Assembly: GCF_004359985.1 (NCBI RefSeq)
Contig: NZ_SMRO01000003.1
Span: 542,206-606,205 of the forward strand
Reading direction: 5' to 3'
Length of the DNA: 64,000 nucleotides
From: Paraburkholderia flava
GTDB taxonomy: Bacteria; Pseudomonadota; Gammaproteobacteria; Burkholderiales; Burkholderiaceae
The notes under the pieces were generated by a model, which ran no database searches, was not told where the DNA came from, and saw nothing but the letters and a program-made list of their open reading frames with translations. The position numbers and the translations under genes were made by a program. Positions within the stretch are counted from its first letter, which is position 1. The number at the start of each line of letters is the position of its first letter. This document shows, one piece after another, positions 1 through 7,695 of the stretch.

Positions 1-9
1 GGATAAAGG

Positions 10-36
10 AAAAGCCGCACGGGGCGGCTTTTCTTT
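10..36. terminator. Rho-independent terminator, probably bidirectional
   Basis: The stem AAAAGCCGC (10-18) pairs with GCGGCTTTT (24-32) around a five-base loop. T-rich tracts follow on both strands, so it can end a gene entering from the left of the window and the minus-strand transporter gene that stops at 93. Confidence 0.8.
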
Positions 37-92
37 TGTCATGCACGGCGAGGAGCGCGCACATGAATCTCCGTTTTACTCCCGGCGTGGAA

Positions 93-1118
93 TCAGCGCC
101 GGGCCACCGCAGCCGTCCCGCGTTTCTGCGCGGCGGCGCGCTTTTCGCCGCTGAGGTCGCGTGCGCCCCAGCGTTGCGCGAGCGCGGCGCAGACCATCAA
201 CTGGATCTGATGGAACAGCATCAGCGGCAGCACGACCGCGCCCACCGCATGCGACGCGAAGATCACCTTCGCCATCGGCACGCCGGCCGCGAGACTTTTC
301 TTCGAGCCGCAGAACACGATCGTGATCTGGTCCGCGCGATTGAAGCCGAGCCGCTTGCCGACGAACATCGTGAGTGCGAGTGCCAGCGCGAGCAGCACGA
401 CGTTGACCACGACGAGTCCGGCCAGCGCGCTCAGCGGAATGTGATGCCACAGGCCTTCGTTGACGGCTTCGCTGAACGCCGCGTAGACCACGAGCAGGAT
501 CGACCCCTGATCGACGAATTTCAGCACGCCGCGATTGCGCTCGATCCATCCGCCGATCAGCGGCCGCAGCAGTTGCCCGGCGACGAACGGCACCAGCAGT
601 TGCAGCACGATGCTCCACACCGTGTGCCATGGCGAAGCGCCGCCCGCGGACTGGTTCGTCACGACGATGCCGACGAGCGCGGGCGTGATGAAGATGCCGA
701 GCAGGCTCGACGCGGATGCGCTGCACACCGCAGCGGGCACGTTGCCCTTGGCGATCGACGTGAACGCGATGGACGACTGGACCGTCGATGGCAAGGTGCA
801 GAGGAAGAGGACCCCCGCGTAGAGCGCCGGCGTCACGAGCGGCGAAAGGATCGGTTTCAGCGCGAGACCGAGCAGCGGAAACAGCGCGAACGTGCTGAGC
901 AGCACGACGACATGCAGCCGCCAGTGCGTCGCGCCCGCCACGATCGCTTCGCGTGAGAGCTTCGCGCCGTGCAGGAAGAACAGCAACCCGATTGCGACGT
1001 CCGTTACGCCGTTGAATGCGACGGCAGCCTGGCCGTGTACGGGCACGAAGCTCGCAAAGATCACGGTGCCGATCAGGGACAGCGTGAAGTTGTCGGGTAG
1101 CAGTTTGGGACGGGCCAT
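93..1118 (-). CDS. SBF-like (bile acid:sodium symporter superfamily) transporter, YfeH type
   Basis: This 341-residue, very hydrophobic protein has about ten predicted membrane segments spread over its whole length, starting near residue 10. The early stretch FFLHGAKLS (about 48-56) and the segment around STVQSSIAFTSIA are typical of the SBF-like group of putative sodium-coupled carriers (YfeH in E. coli). It lies in the inner membrane; the substrate is not evident. The gene stands alone, facing away from the gene at 1570, with a terminator directly downstream. The ATG at 1118 gives the usual family length. Family membership is well supported; the transported compound is unknown. Confidence 0.85.
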   Translation of the reverse strand: MARPKLLPDNFTLSLIGTVIFASFVPVHGQAAVAFNGVTDVAIGLLFFLHGAKLSREAIVAGATHWRLHVVVLLSTFALFPLLGLALKPILSPLVTPALYAGVLFLCTLPSTVQSSIAFTSIAKGNVPAAVCSASASSLLGIFITPALVGIVVTNQSAGGASPWHTVWSIVLQLLVPFVAGQLLRPLIGGWIERNRGVLKFVDQGSILLVVYAAFSEAVNEGLWHHIPLSALAGLVVVNVVLLALALALTMFVGKRLGFNRADQITIVFCGSKKSLAAGVPMAKVIFASHAVGAVVLPLMLFHQIQLMVCAALAQRWGARDLSGEKRAAAQKRGTAAVARR

Positions 1119-1476
1119 CTTCGGAATCTCGAAACGCGATACGGGTGGTGCGGGAGCGTGCGGTGCGGTTCGTCTGGGTTGCGCGCTCCTCAGATGCAGC
1201 TATTGTCCAGGCAAAGCGATTGAAAATGCAAATTCATTTGAGGCATTGATTGATGCGTTGCAGGCATGAGCATCGTATTCGGCTGCGGCGTCATCTGATG
1301 AACTTCCGCGGCGCGGTATTCGACTGCACATTTCTAGAGGTTCGATTACGCCTTTACGCGTCGCGTAACTTTGACTGGAAGCGCTTCTCTTCAAAGTTTT
1401 CTTATTGATCGGACATTATCGAAAAGCTGATTTTTTCTCACTTCCGATCGCGTTGGATATTCGCAAAAAGCGCGCA

Positions 1477-1491
1477 GTAACACGGTGTTAC
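1477..1491. promoter_or_regulatory. Perfect 15-bp palindrome, candidate operator
   Basis: GTAACAC-G-GTGTTAC has perfect 7-bp arms around a single central base and lies in AT-richer sequence upstream of the glycine-rich secreted protein gene. The form fits a dimeric repressor or activator site. No local regulator gene is an obvious partner. The rest of the divergent region 1119-1569 holds a purine-rich GGAGGC at about 1532 but no start codon at a convincing distance from it. Confidence 0.4.
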
Positions 1492-1569
1492 AACCCTTCG
1501 GCGGGCATAACACTTTTTGGCTCGACACGTTTTGGAGGCACCCATAAATTACTGCTCAGGGCTATATCG

Positions 1570-2175
1570 ATGTCGCGAATCGCACATCGTGAACGCCAAT
1601 CGAAGCAGGTGTTCGTCGCAGCCCGGGCAATGGGCCTGGGCGGATTATCGGGCAGGCAAACTACCGTGGACGGAGTGTCGTCGAAAGCGAAGCAGTGGAT
1701 CACAGGCGCGATTTTCATCGTGCTGGCTTCGTTCGTCCAGGCAAGCCACGCAAGGCCGGAGATGCAGCACGGCGGCTTTCATGGCGGCGGTGGCGGTCAC
1801 TTCGCGGGCAGCCCTTTCGGGGCGAGAGGCAATCAGCGCGGGTTCGGTTTCGGCGGTGGTCACGCACACGGTGATCGTGCGATGAATGCGATAAACGTCG
1901 CGCCGGGCCGCAATGCATTGCCCATCGGTATGCAGGGCTACCGTGGCGGTCCGCGGATGATGCAGCGTGTCGGCCAGCAGTACGCGGGCGGCATCACGCC
2001 GGTCAGCGCCGAAGGGCGACCGGCGCCTCGTCCGCCCACCAATCCGTCGATGATCCGTTCCGGTTCGATCCGCGAAGACGTCGCGCGCTACAACGAAGAG
2101 CGCGGTTTCGGTCGGCCGGTGCCGCGGCCGCCTGAAGACATGCCGCGCCCCGGCGGATCGACGTACCGCAACTGA
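1570..2175 (+). CDS. Glycine-rich secreted protein of unknown function
   Basis: No named family is recognised. The core is a classical signal peptide (basic SKAKQ, then the hydrophobic run WITGAIFIVLASFV, ending near QASHA) followed by a mature part rich in Gly, His and Arg (FHGGGGGHFAG and similar) and a Pro/Arg-rich tail ending near position 2175. The start is uncertain: ATG at 1570, ATG at 1630 and GTG at 1675 are in frame and none has a good ribosome site; 1675 would place the signal peptide exactly at the N-terminus. The open frame extends back to 1405. Export to the periplasm or outside is inferred. The 1477 palindrome may control it. Confidence 0.6.
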   Translation: MSRIAHRERQSKQVFVAARAMGLGGLSGRQTTVDGVSSKAKQWITGAIFIVLASFVQASHARPEMQHGGFHGGGGGHFAGSPFGARGNQRGFGFGGGHAHGDRAMNAINVAPGRNALPIGMQGYRGGPRMMQRVGQQYAGGITPVSAEGRPAPRPPTNPSMIRSGSIREDVARYNEERGFGRPVPRPPEDMPRPGGSTYRN

Positions 2176-2475
2176 TCGCAGCCGATCTCCGTAGCCGCGT
2201 GAGCGGCACGGTTCGTTGCCCCTCCTTAGCTTTCGCACACCTCAATGCCGCTATACGTCGCCAGCAAGTGACGTATGCGCGCCACACTTTTCTGAAATCG
2301 AACTGCTCCTCGCACACGGCCGTCATCGAACGTCTGCGCGAGGGCGATCGCACGTCCTCCGCAGCTCGATAGACCCCCTGTCGTTTGCTCGAACCCTAAC
2401 CGCAGTAAGCCTCGCGGGCCTGTGACCCGCGTCGTCGCGGCGTGCTTTAACCGATCCCGAGCGCAGCAATATCAA

Positions 2476-2538
2476 GCCGATATCGGCCAAAACTAATCGC
2501 AACGCTATACCGGCAATAAGTGAACATATTTTTGTTCA
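2476..2538. promoter_or_regulatory. Two inverted repeats in the porin upstream region
   Basis: The 528-base gap 2176-2703 holds no convincing gene. It becomes AT-rich near 2460-2560, where a perfect palindrome GCCGATATCGGC (2476-2487) is followed by TGAACA-N6-TGTTCA (2521-2538), an 18-bp dyad. Both are plausible regulator sites for the porin gene that starts at 2704; no clear -35/-10 pair could be assigned. Confidence 0.4.
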
Positions 2539-2703
2539 TAAAAATGGTCCGCAAAGATGGTTCTGCCCCGATTGGCCAACGTTGCCCCAACAGACACAAT
2601 TGGCCGCCCCTGACCGGCTCGACGATCGAACGGATTCAAAAACAACGGTTCGAGCGAGCCCGCCGCACAGCCTTACCTTTGACAAAGACAGGAGAACCAA
2701 CCC

Positions 2704-3792
2704 ATGAATACAGCGGTGAGCGATGTGCTGAGAACAACCCTGAAAACAATCGTCGTGGCCGGTGTGCTGGCGGGCGCGTCGAGCGCATTCGCGCAGTCGA
2801 GCGTGCAGCTGTACGGCCAGGTCGACGAATGGGTCGGCTCGCAGAAATTTCCGGGCAACAAGGCATCGGCGCAGGTGTCCGGCGGCGGCATGTCGACGTC
2901 GTACTGGGGCTTGAAGGGCACCGAGGATCTGGGCAACGGCTACAAGGCGATCTTCACGCTGGAAGACTTCTTCCTCGCGCAGAACGGGCAGTACGGGCGC
3001 TTCTCGGGCGACTCGTTCTTCTCGCGCAACGCGTACGTCGGGATCGAATCGCCGTACGGTACGGTCACGGCAGGTCGCCTGACGACGCATCTGTTCGTAT
3101 CGACGATCCTGTTCAACCCGTTCATCGACTCGTACGTGTTCTCGCCGATGGTCGCGCACGTGTACCTCGGGCTCGGCACGTTCCCGACCTACACGACCGA
3201 TCAGGGCGTGACCGGCGACTCCGGCTGGAACAACGCGGTGCAGTATTCGTCGCCGAACTTCAACGGCCTGAGCGGCAGCGTGATGTACGGGCTCGGCAAC
3301 ACGGCCGGCCAGAACAGCGCGAAGAAGTGGAGCGGCCAGGTGCTGTACTTCCACGGCCCGTTCGCGGCGACGGCCGTCTATCAATACGTGAACTTCAACA
3401 ACGTGCCGCTCGACCTCGGCAGCTTCAGCACGTCGGGTGTGCCGGGGCTGAAGAGCCAGAGCGTCGCGCAATTCGGCGCGTCGTACGACATGAAGTTCGT
3501 CAAGTTCTACGGCCAGTACATGTACACGTTCAACGATCAGCAGATGAGCAGCTGGCACGTGAACACCGCGCAGGGCGGCGTCAGCGTGCCGCTCGGAACC
3601 GGCACGGTGATGGCGTCGTACGCGTACTCGCGCGACAGCGGCGGTCTCGACCAGACCCGCCAGACGGCTTCGATCGGCTACGACTACCCGCTGTCGAAGC
3701 GCACCGATGTCTACGCGGCGTATATGTACGACCACATCAGCAGCCAGTCGACCGGCGACACGTTCGGCGTCGGCATTCGCGCGAAGTTCTGA
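2704..3792 (+). CDS. Gram-negative trimeric porin (Burkholderia OmpC-like family)
   Basis: This is an outer-membrane general-diffusion porin. The 362-residue protein has an N-terminal signal peptide ending about residue 31 (SSAFAQ), followed by SSVQLYGQVDEWV, the usual first beta strand of Burkholderiales porins. The segment GLKGTEDLGNGYKAIFTLE (about 78-96) is a family signature, and the chain ends in the aromatic residue of GIRAKF, as required for assembly into the outer membrane. AGGAG lies 9-10 bases before the ATG. It is monocistronic, bounded by a strong terminator at 3822. The pore-loop region (about 105-125) is Phe- and Ser-rich; the preferred solute cannot be read from sequence. Confidence 0.93.
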   Translation: MNTAVSDVLRTTLKTIVVAGVLAGASSAFAQSSVQLYGQVDEWVGSQKFPGNKASAQVSGGGMSTSYWGLKGTEDLGNGYKAIFTLEDFFLAQNGQYGRFSGDSFFSRNAYVGIESPYGTVTAGRLTTHLFVSTILFNPFIDSYVFSPMVAHVYLGLGTFPTYTTDQGVTGDSGWNNAVQYSSPNFNGLSGSVMYGLGNTAGQNSAKKWSGQVLYFHGPFAATAVYQYVNFNNVPLDLGSFSTSGVPGLKSQSVAQFGASYDMKFVKFYGQYMYTFNDQQMSSWHVNTAQGGVSVPLGTGTVMASYAYSRDSGGLDQTRQTASIGYDYPLSKRTDVYAAYMYDHISSQSTGDTFGVGIRAKF

Positions 3793-3821
3793 GTCCACGC
3801 TGCGGACCTGACCGTAGTCAA

Positions 3822-3860
3822 AAAGCGCCCTGCCTTCGACAGTCGAAGGCAGGGCGCTTT
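3822..3860 (+). terminator. Rho-independent terminator of the porin gene
   Basis: A long near-perfect hairpin (AAAGCGCCCTGCCTTCG, 3822-3838, pairing with 3844-3860) lies 29 bases after the porin stop codon. The T tract is short, but the stem is flanked by AAAA and TTT. Confidence 0.8.
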
Positions 3861-3953
3861 CGCTTGTGACCGTGCGGTGGCGCTACCCTGTCTATCGCTC
3901 TTTGATAAAGTCGCGAAAACCCGATCGATTGATTCTTTTCGCGAGCGATTTCG

Positions 3954-4892
3954 ATGGACACCCTCGTCAGCATGAAAGTGTTCCGCCACGTGGTCGAAGT
4001 GGGGAGCTTTGTCGGCGCGGCCGAGCGGATGGACATGTCCGCCGCGATGGCGAGCAAGCATGTGATGCATCTCGAGCAGCAGCTCGGCGCGCGGCTGCTG
4101 AATCGCACCACGCGACGCGTCGCGCCGACCGAGGCCGGCCGTGAATACTACGAGCGTCTGAGTCAGGCGCTCACCGAACTCGATGAGGCGGGGCAGATTG
4201 TCGGTGCCGCGAGCGTCGTGCCGCAGGGGCGGCTGCGCGTGTCGTCGCTGTCCGCGTTCGGTTTGCGTCACGTGATGAGTGCCGTCGCCGACTACGCGGC
4301 GCAGTACCCGAAGGTAACCGTCGAGATCACGTTGTCGGATCGCGTGGTCGAGCTGATCGACGAAGGTTTCGACGTCGGGATTCGCGCGTCGCCGTCGGGG
4401 CTCAAGTCGTCGTCATTGATCGCGCGGCAGATCGCGACCGCGCACATCGTGCTGTGCGCGTCGCCGGAGTATCTGCGTAAGCACGGCACGCCGGCTACTG
4501 TCGCCGATCTCGAGCGGCACAACTTCGTTCAATACGCGGGGATGCCGACGCACGAACTGGCTGCCTGGATCGGCGCGAACGGTGCGCGCGTGAAGGTGTC
4601 GGGCAACATGATCGTGAATCACCTCGAAGCGCAGCGGGTTGTCGTGCTGCAGGGCGCGGGCATCTCGCTGCTCGGCACCGAGGTGATCGGCGAGGATCTG
4701 GCGGAGGGGCGGCTCGTGCCGGTGCTCGTCGACGAACTGCCGCCTCGCGAGCTGCCGATCCACGTCGTATATGCGAGCAGGCGGCATCTGTCGGCGAAGG
4801 TGCGCTCGTTCGTCGATTTTCTCGCGGAGCGGTTCGGTAGCGAGACGCTGTGGCCGTCGGCGGAGCAAATTCGTGCGATGGGGGCTCGTTAA
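3954..4892 (+). CDS. LysR-family transcriptional regulator
   Basis: This is a 312-residue DNA-binding regulator. Residues 1-60 form the winged helix-turn-helix: MDTLVSMKVFRHVVEVGSF, then ASKHVMHLEQQLGARLLNRTTRR with the usual recognition helix and TEAGREYY linker. Residues about 90-300 are the LysR effector-binding domain of the CrgA/PA2551-like group (GRLRVSS near 93, then DVGIRAS). LysR proteins usually act as tetramers and often control a neighbour, but the genes on both sides are separated from it: the porin is closed by a terminator and the next gene runs toward it. Its target is unknown. Confidence 0.9.
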   Translation: MDTLVSMKVFRHVVEVGSFVGAAERMDMSAAMASKHVMHLEQQLGARLLNRTTRRVAPTEAGREYYERLSQALTELDEAGQIVGAASVVPQGRLRVSSLSAFGLRHVMSAVADYAAQYPKVTVEITLSDRVVELIDEGFDVGIRASPSGLKSSSLIARQIATAHIVLCASPEYLRKHGTPATVADLERHNFVQYAGMPTHELAAWIGANGARVKVSGNMIVNHLEAQRVVVLQGAGISLLGTEVIGEDLAEGRLVPVLVDELPPRELPIHVVYASRRHLSAKVRSFVDFLAERFGSETLWPSAEQIRAMGAR

Positions 4893-4945
4893 GGGATTGC
4901 CGTGGTGCGGGGCGATGCGTGATTCAACAACACCCCGTCCCAACT

Positions 4946-5905
4946 TCAACGCCCAATCCCCAGCCGCGTCCGCGCATCGTCATATTCCTGCTTCAACCGC
5001 GCGACCAGCTCCGCAACGGCCGGCACATCATCCATCAAACCGACGCCCTGGCCTGCGCCCCAGATGTCCTTCCACGCCTTCGCCTTGTCGTTGCCGAAAT
5101 TCATCTTCGTCTTGTCCGACTCGGGCAGCGCTTCCGGATCGAGCCCCGCATTGACGATGCTTTCGCGAATGTAGTTGCCGTGCACGCCGGTGAAGAGGTT
5201 CGTGTAGATGATGTCCGACGCACTCGAGCCGACGATTGCGTGCTTGTAGCTGTCCACCGCATGCGCTTCCTTCGTCGCGATGAAACGCGTACCCATGTAC
5301 GCGAGGTCGGCGCCCATCGCCTGCGCGGCGAGGATCGAGCCACCGTTCGCGATCGCACCCGACAGCACGATCGGACCGTCGAAGATCCTCCGCACTTCAC
5401 CGACCAGCGCGAACGGCGACGTCGTCCCTGCGTGTCCGCCCGCGCCGGCCGCGACAAGGATCAACCCATCGACGCCCGCTTCGAGCGCCTTCTGCGCGTG
5501 GCGGATGTTGATCACGTCGTGCAGCACGATGCCGCCGTAGCTGTGCACCGCATCGACGATTTCCCGGGCCGGCGCGCGCAGGCTCGTGATGAAGATCGGC
5601 ACCTTGTGCTCGACGCAGACGCGCACGTCGTGTTCGAGCCGCTCGTTCGACTGATGCACGATCTGGTTCACTGCGATCGGCCCGATCACCGCATCCGGAT
5701 GCGCCGCCTTGTGCTCAGCAAGCGATGCCTGGATCTGCGTGAGCCATTCGTCGAGCAGTTCCGCCGGCCGCGCGTTCAGCGCCGGAAACGAACCGACGAT
5801 GCCGGCCTTGCACTGCGCGAGCACGAGTTCGGGGTAGCTGACGATGAACATCGGCGAGGCGACGACGGGCAACGCGAGGTTTTGCAGTACGGCGGGCAGA
5901 GCCAT
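4946..5905 (-). CDS. Nitronate monooxygenase family flavoprotein
   Basis: Nitronate monooxygenases (formerly 2-nitropropane dioxygenases) are FMN enzymes that oxidise alkyl nitronates, detoxifying propionate 3-nitronate and similar compounds. The protein forms a TIM barrel with AAGAGGHAG (about 160-168; the His is the usual catalytic base position), LSGAIANGG (about 186-194) and AMGADLAYMGTRFIAT (about 200-215), which bind FMN phosphate. The start was moved in from an ATG at 5935 to the ATG at 5905 because AGGAG sits nine bases before it; this gives 319 residues, a normal length. The promoter carries a TATAAT box beside a perfect palindrome (6013-6031), suggesting repressor control. Close family members with other substrates exist. 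Confidence 0.88.
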   Translation of the reverse strand: MALPAVLQNLALPVVASPMFIVSYPELVLAQCKAGIVGSFPALNARPAELLDEWLTQIQASLAEHKAAHPDAVIGPIAVNQIVHQSNERLEHDVRVCVEHKVPIFITSLRAPAREIVDAVHSYGGIVLHDVINIRHAQKALEAGVDGLILVAAGAGGHAGTTSPFALVGEVRRIFDGPIVLSGAIANGGSILAAQAMGADLAYMGTRFIATKEAHAVDSYKHAIVGSSASDIIYTNLFTGVHGNYIRESIVNAGLDPEALPESDKTKMNFGNDKAKAWKDIWGAGQGVGLMDDVPAVAELVARLKQEYDDARTRLGIGR

Positions 5906-6012
5906 GACGCGAGTCTCCTGAAGGCATGGCCGCATCGGCGGCGGCGCGCAAGGTGAGTGTAGCGGTGCGGCAAAGGAGGCGTGGCCGGTGCCTTTGCCAC
6001 AGCGTTATTTAA

Positions 6013-6031
6013 GAACGATCGTTCGATTATA
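6013..6031 (-). promoter_or_regulatory. Promoter -10 box with overlapping palindromic operator for the nitronate monooxygenase gene
   Basis: On the minus strand TATAAT (6031-6026) is followed one base later by the perfect 12-bp palindrome GAACGATCGTTC (6024-6013), which would cover the transcription start. The -35 region is weak. The layout is that of a promoter blocked by a dimeric repressor, as with many TetR-family operators; the repressor gene is not nearby. Confidence 0.5.
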
Positions 6032-6177
6032 GGCGAACATGGATGAACTACAGGTGCGCGCGTGCGACTTTGCGTTGGAGGGAGTGTTCAGGTTCTACGG
6101 TCTGACGGGTAGACAACGTTGCCGCGTCACGCAGCGCTCCTACAATGCGTTGACCGACAACAGACAAGAGACCGGAT

Positions 6178-7068
6178 ATGTCCTTCGAGGATTTCGTGCC
6201 CTTTAGCGTCGCCGTGGGCGACGTCGAGATTCACGGCGTGAAAGGCGGCGACGGGCCGCCCTTGCTGCTGCTGCACGGTCATCCGCAAACCCATCTGATC
6301 TGGGCGCGCTGCGCGGCGCAGCTGGCACAGCACTTCACGGTGATCGCCACCGATCTGCGCGGCTACGGCGCATCGTCGAAACCGCCCAGCGACGAGACCC
6401 ACGCGGCCTATTCGAAGCGCGCGATGGCCGCCGATCAGGTCGCGGTGATGCGCCACTTCGGCTTCGAGCGTTTTCTCGTCTGCGCACACGATCGCGGCGC
6501 GCGCGTCGCGCACCGGATGGCGCTCGATTATCCGGATGCCGTCGAGCGTCTGATGCTGCTCGACATCGCGCCGACGCTCGCGATGTACGAAGCCACCGAC
6601 CGCACGTTCGCGACGCTGTACTTCCACTGGTTCCTGCTGATCCAGCCCGAGCCGCTGCCCGAAGTGCTGATCGGCGCGAACACCGACGTGTACGTCGATC
6701 GCGTGATGGGCAGTCGTCACGCGGGGCTTGCGCCGTTCGATCCGGCGGCGCTCGCCGCGTATCGCGACGCGTTGCGCGCGCCGGGTGCGGTGCACGCGAT
6801 GTGCGAGGACTACCGCGCGTCCGCGACGATCGATCTAGAAGACGATCGTGCCGATCTCGAGCGGGGCAACAAGATCGCGTGTCCGCTGCGTGTGCTGTGG
6901 GGCGAGCACGGTGTGATCGAACGATGCTTTGTGCCGATCGACGAATGGCGGCGTGTCGCACGCGACGTGAGTGGCCGCGCGCTGCCGTGCGGCCACTACA
7001 TTCCCGAAGAAGCACCGGACGCGCTCGTCGCCGAGATGCTCGCGTTCTTCGAGACCGTGCCGCAGTAA
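6178..7068 (+). CDS. Alpha/beta hydrolase, predicted fluoroacetate/haloacetate dehalogenase
   Basis: Enzymes of this group hydrolyse the carbon-halogen bond of fluoro- or chloroacetate to give glycolate. The 296-residue protein carries the diagnostic set: nucleophile Asp105 in HDRGARVAHR with Arg106 and Arg109 placed to hold the carboxylate, acid Asp129 in LDIAPT, the halide-pocket pair His150-Trp151 (YFHW), Tyr212 (EDYRAS), and catalytic His273 (GHYIPEE). HGHPQ near 34-38 forms the oxyanion region. These match by position the residues described for the Rhodopseudomonas RPA1163 fluoroacetate dehalogenase. The assignment of C-F activity is an inference; natural substrates may be other haloacids or an epoxide. 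It stands alone, convergent with the Lrp-type gene. Confidence 0.82.
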   Translation: MSFEDFVPFSVAVGDVEIHGVKGGDGPPLLLLHGHPQTHLIWARCAAQLAQHFTVIATDLRGYGASSKPPSDETHAAYSKRAMAADQVAVMRHFGFERFLVCAHDRGARVAHRMALDYPDAVERLMLLDIAPTLAMYEATDRTFATLYFHWFLLIQPEPLPEVLIGANTDVYVDRVMGSRHAGLAPFDPAALAAYRDALRAPGAVHAMCEDYRASATIDLEDDRADLERGNKIACPLRVLWGEHGVIERCFVPIDEWRRVARDVSGRALPCGHYIPEEAPDALVAEMLAFFETVPQ

Positions 7069-7069
7069 T

Positions 7070-7570
7070 TCAACCGAGCGGCGGCAACCGGCGCGGTACG
7101 GGCGTCGACTTGACGATCGCCGTGCTGGTCTCCGCGCGCTCGGTCACCTTCGAGAGAATCTCGTCGAGCTGATCGATCGTGCGCAGATACAGCCGGCAGA
7201 TGAAGCAGTCGTCGCCCGTCACCTTGTCGCATTCGACGAATTCCGGAATGCGCCGCAACACCTCCTCCACCAGATGCAACTGGCCCGGCAGCGGCTTCAC
7301 GCGCACGATCGCCTGCAGCGTGTAGCCGAGCGCGCGCGGGTCGAGCTGCACCGTAAAGCGTTCGATCACGCCTTGTGCGTCGAGCCGGCGCACACGCTCG
7401 GCGGTGCTCGGCGCCGACAGGCCGACGCGTTTCGCCAGCTCGCTGACCGGCTGACGTGCGTCCTCTGCGAGCGCGGCGAGCAGCGCGCGATCGGTTTGGT
7501 CGAGTGCGGTGGGTGGCGCGCTAACCGGAGCGCTGCGTGAGTCGACGCGCGAAGCAAGGCGTTTGTTCAT
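7070..7570 (-). CDS. Lrp/AsnC-family transcriptional regulator
   Basis: The 166-residue protein has an N-terminal helix-turn-helix (about 23-80; LDQTDRALLAALAEDAR then VGLSAPSTAERVRRLDAQGVI) and a C-terminal RAM domain (about 85-160; VRVKPLPGQ, KVTGDDCFICRLYL). Members usually bind an amino acid and control its transport or catabolism. The gene is divergent from the EamA exporter at 7696 with 125 bases between them, so an autoregulated control of that exporter is the natural inference. An N-terminal Ala/Pro/Ser extension of about 20 residues precedes the DNA-binding part. Confidence 0.9.
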   Translation of the reverse strand: MNKRLASRVDSRSAPVSAPPTALDQTDRALLAALAEDARQPVSELAKRVGLSAPSTAERVRRLDAQGVIERFTVQLDPRALGYTLQAIVRVKPLPGQLHLVEEVLRRIPEFVECDKVTGDDCFICRLYLRTIDQLDEILSKVTERAETSTAIVKSTPVPRRLPPLG

Positions 7571-7657
7571 TTCGGCCTTCTTTTATAAAGTCAATCTGTC
7601 GATGCTCCATAGTTTAGCCATGTCAATCGACGGTTGCAGTACGTAAACTGTTTCCAT

Positions 7658-7681
7658 GAATTCACCTGCGAATTCACCCGC
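7658..7681. repeat. Two tandem 12-bp repeats in the Lrp-EamA intergenic region
   Basis: GAATTCACCTGC (7658-7669) is followed directly by GAATTCACCCGC (7670-7681), one mismatch in twelve, ending 14 bases before the exporter ATG. It could be a pair of half-sites for the divergent Lrp-type regulator; this is inferred from position only. Confidence 0.45.
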
Positions 7682-7695
7682 ACAAGGATCGAAAC

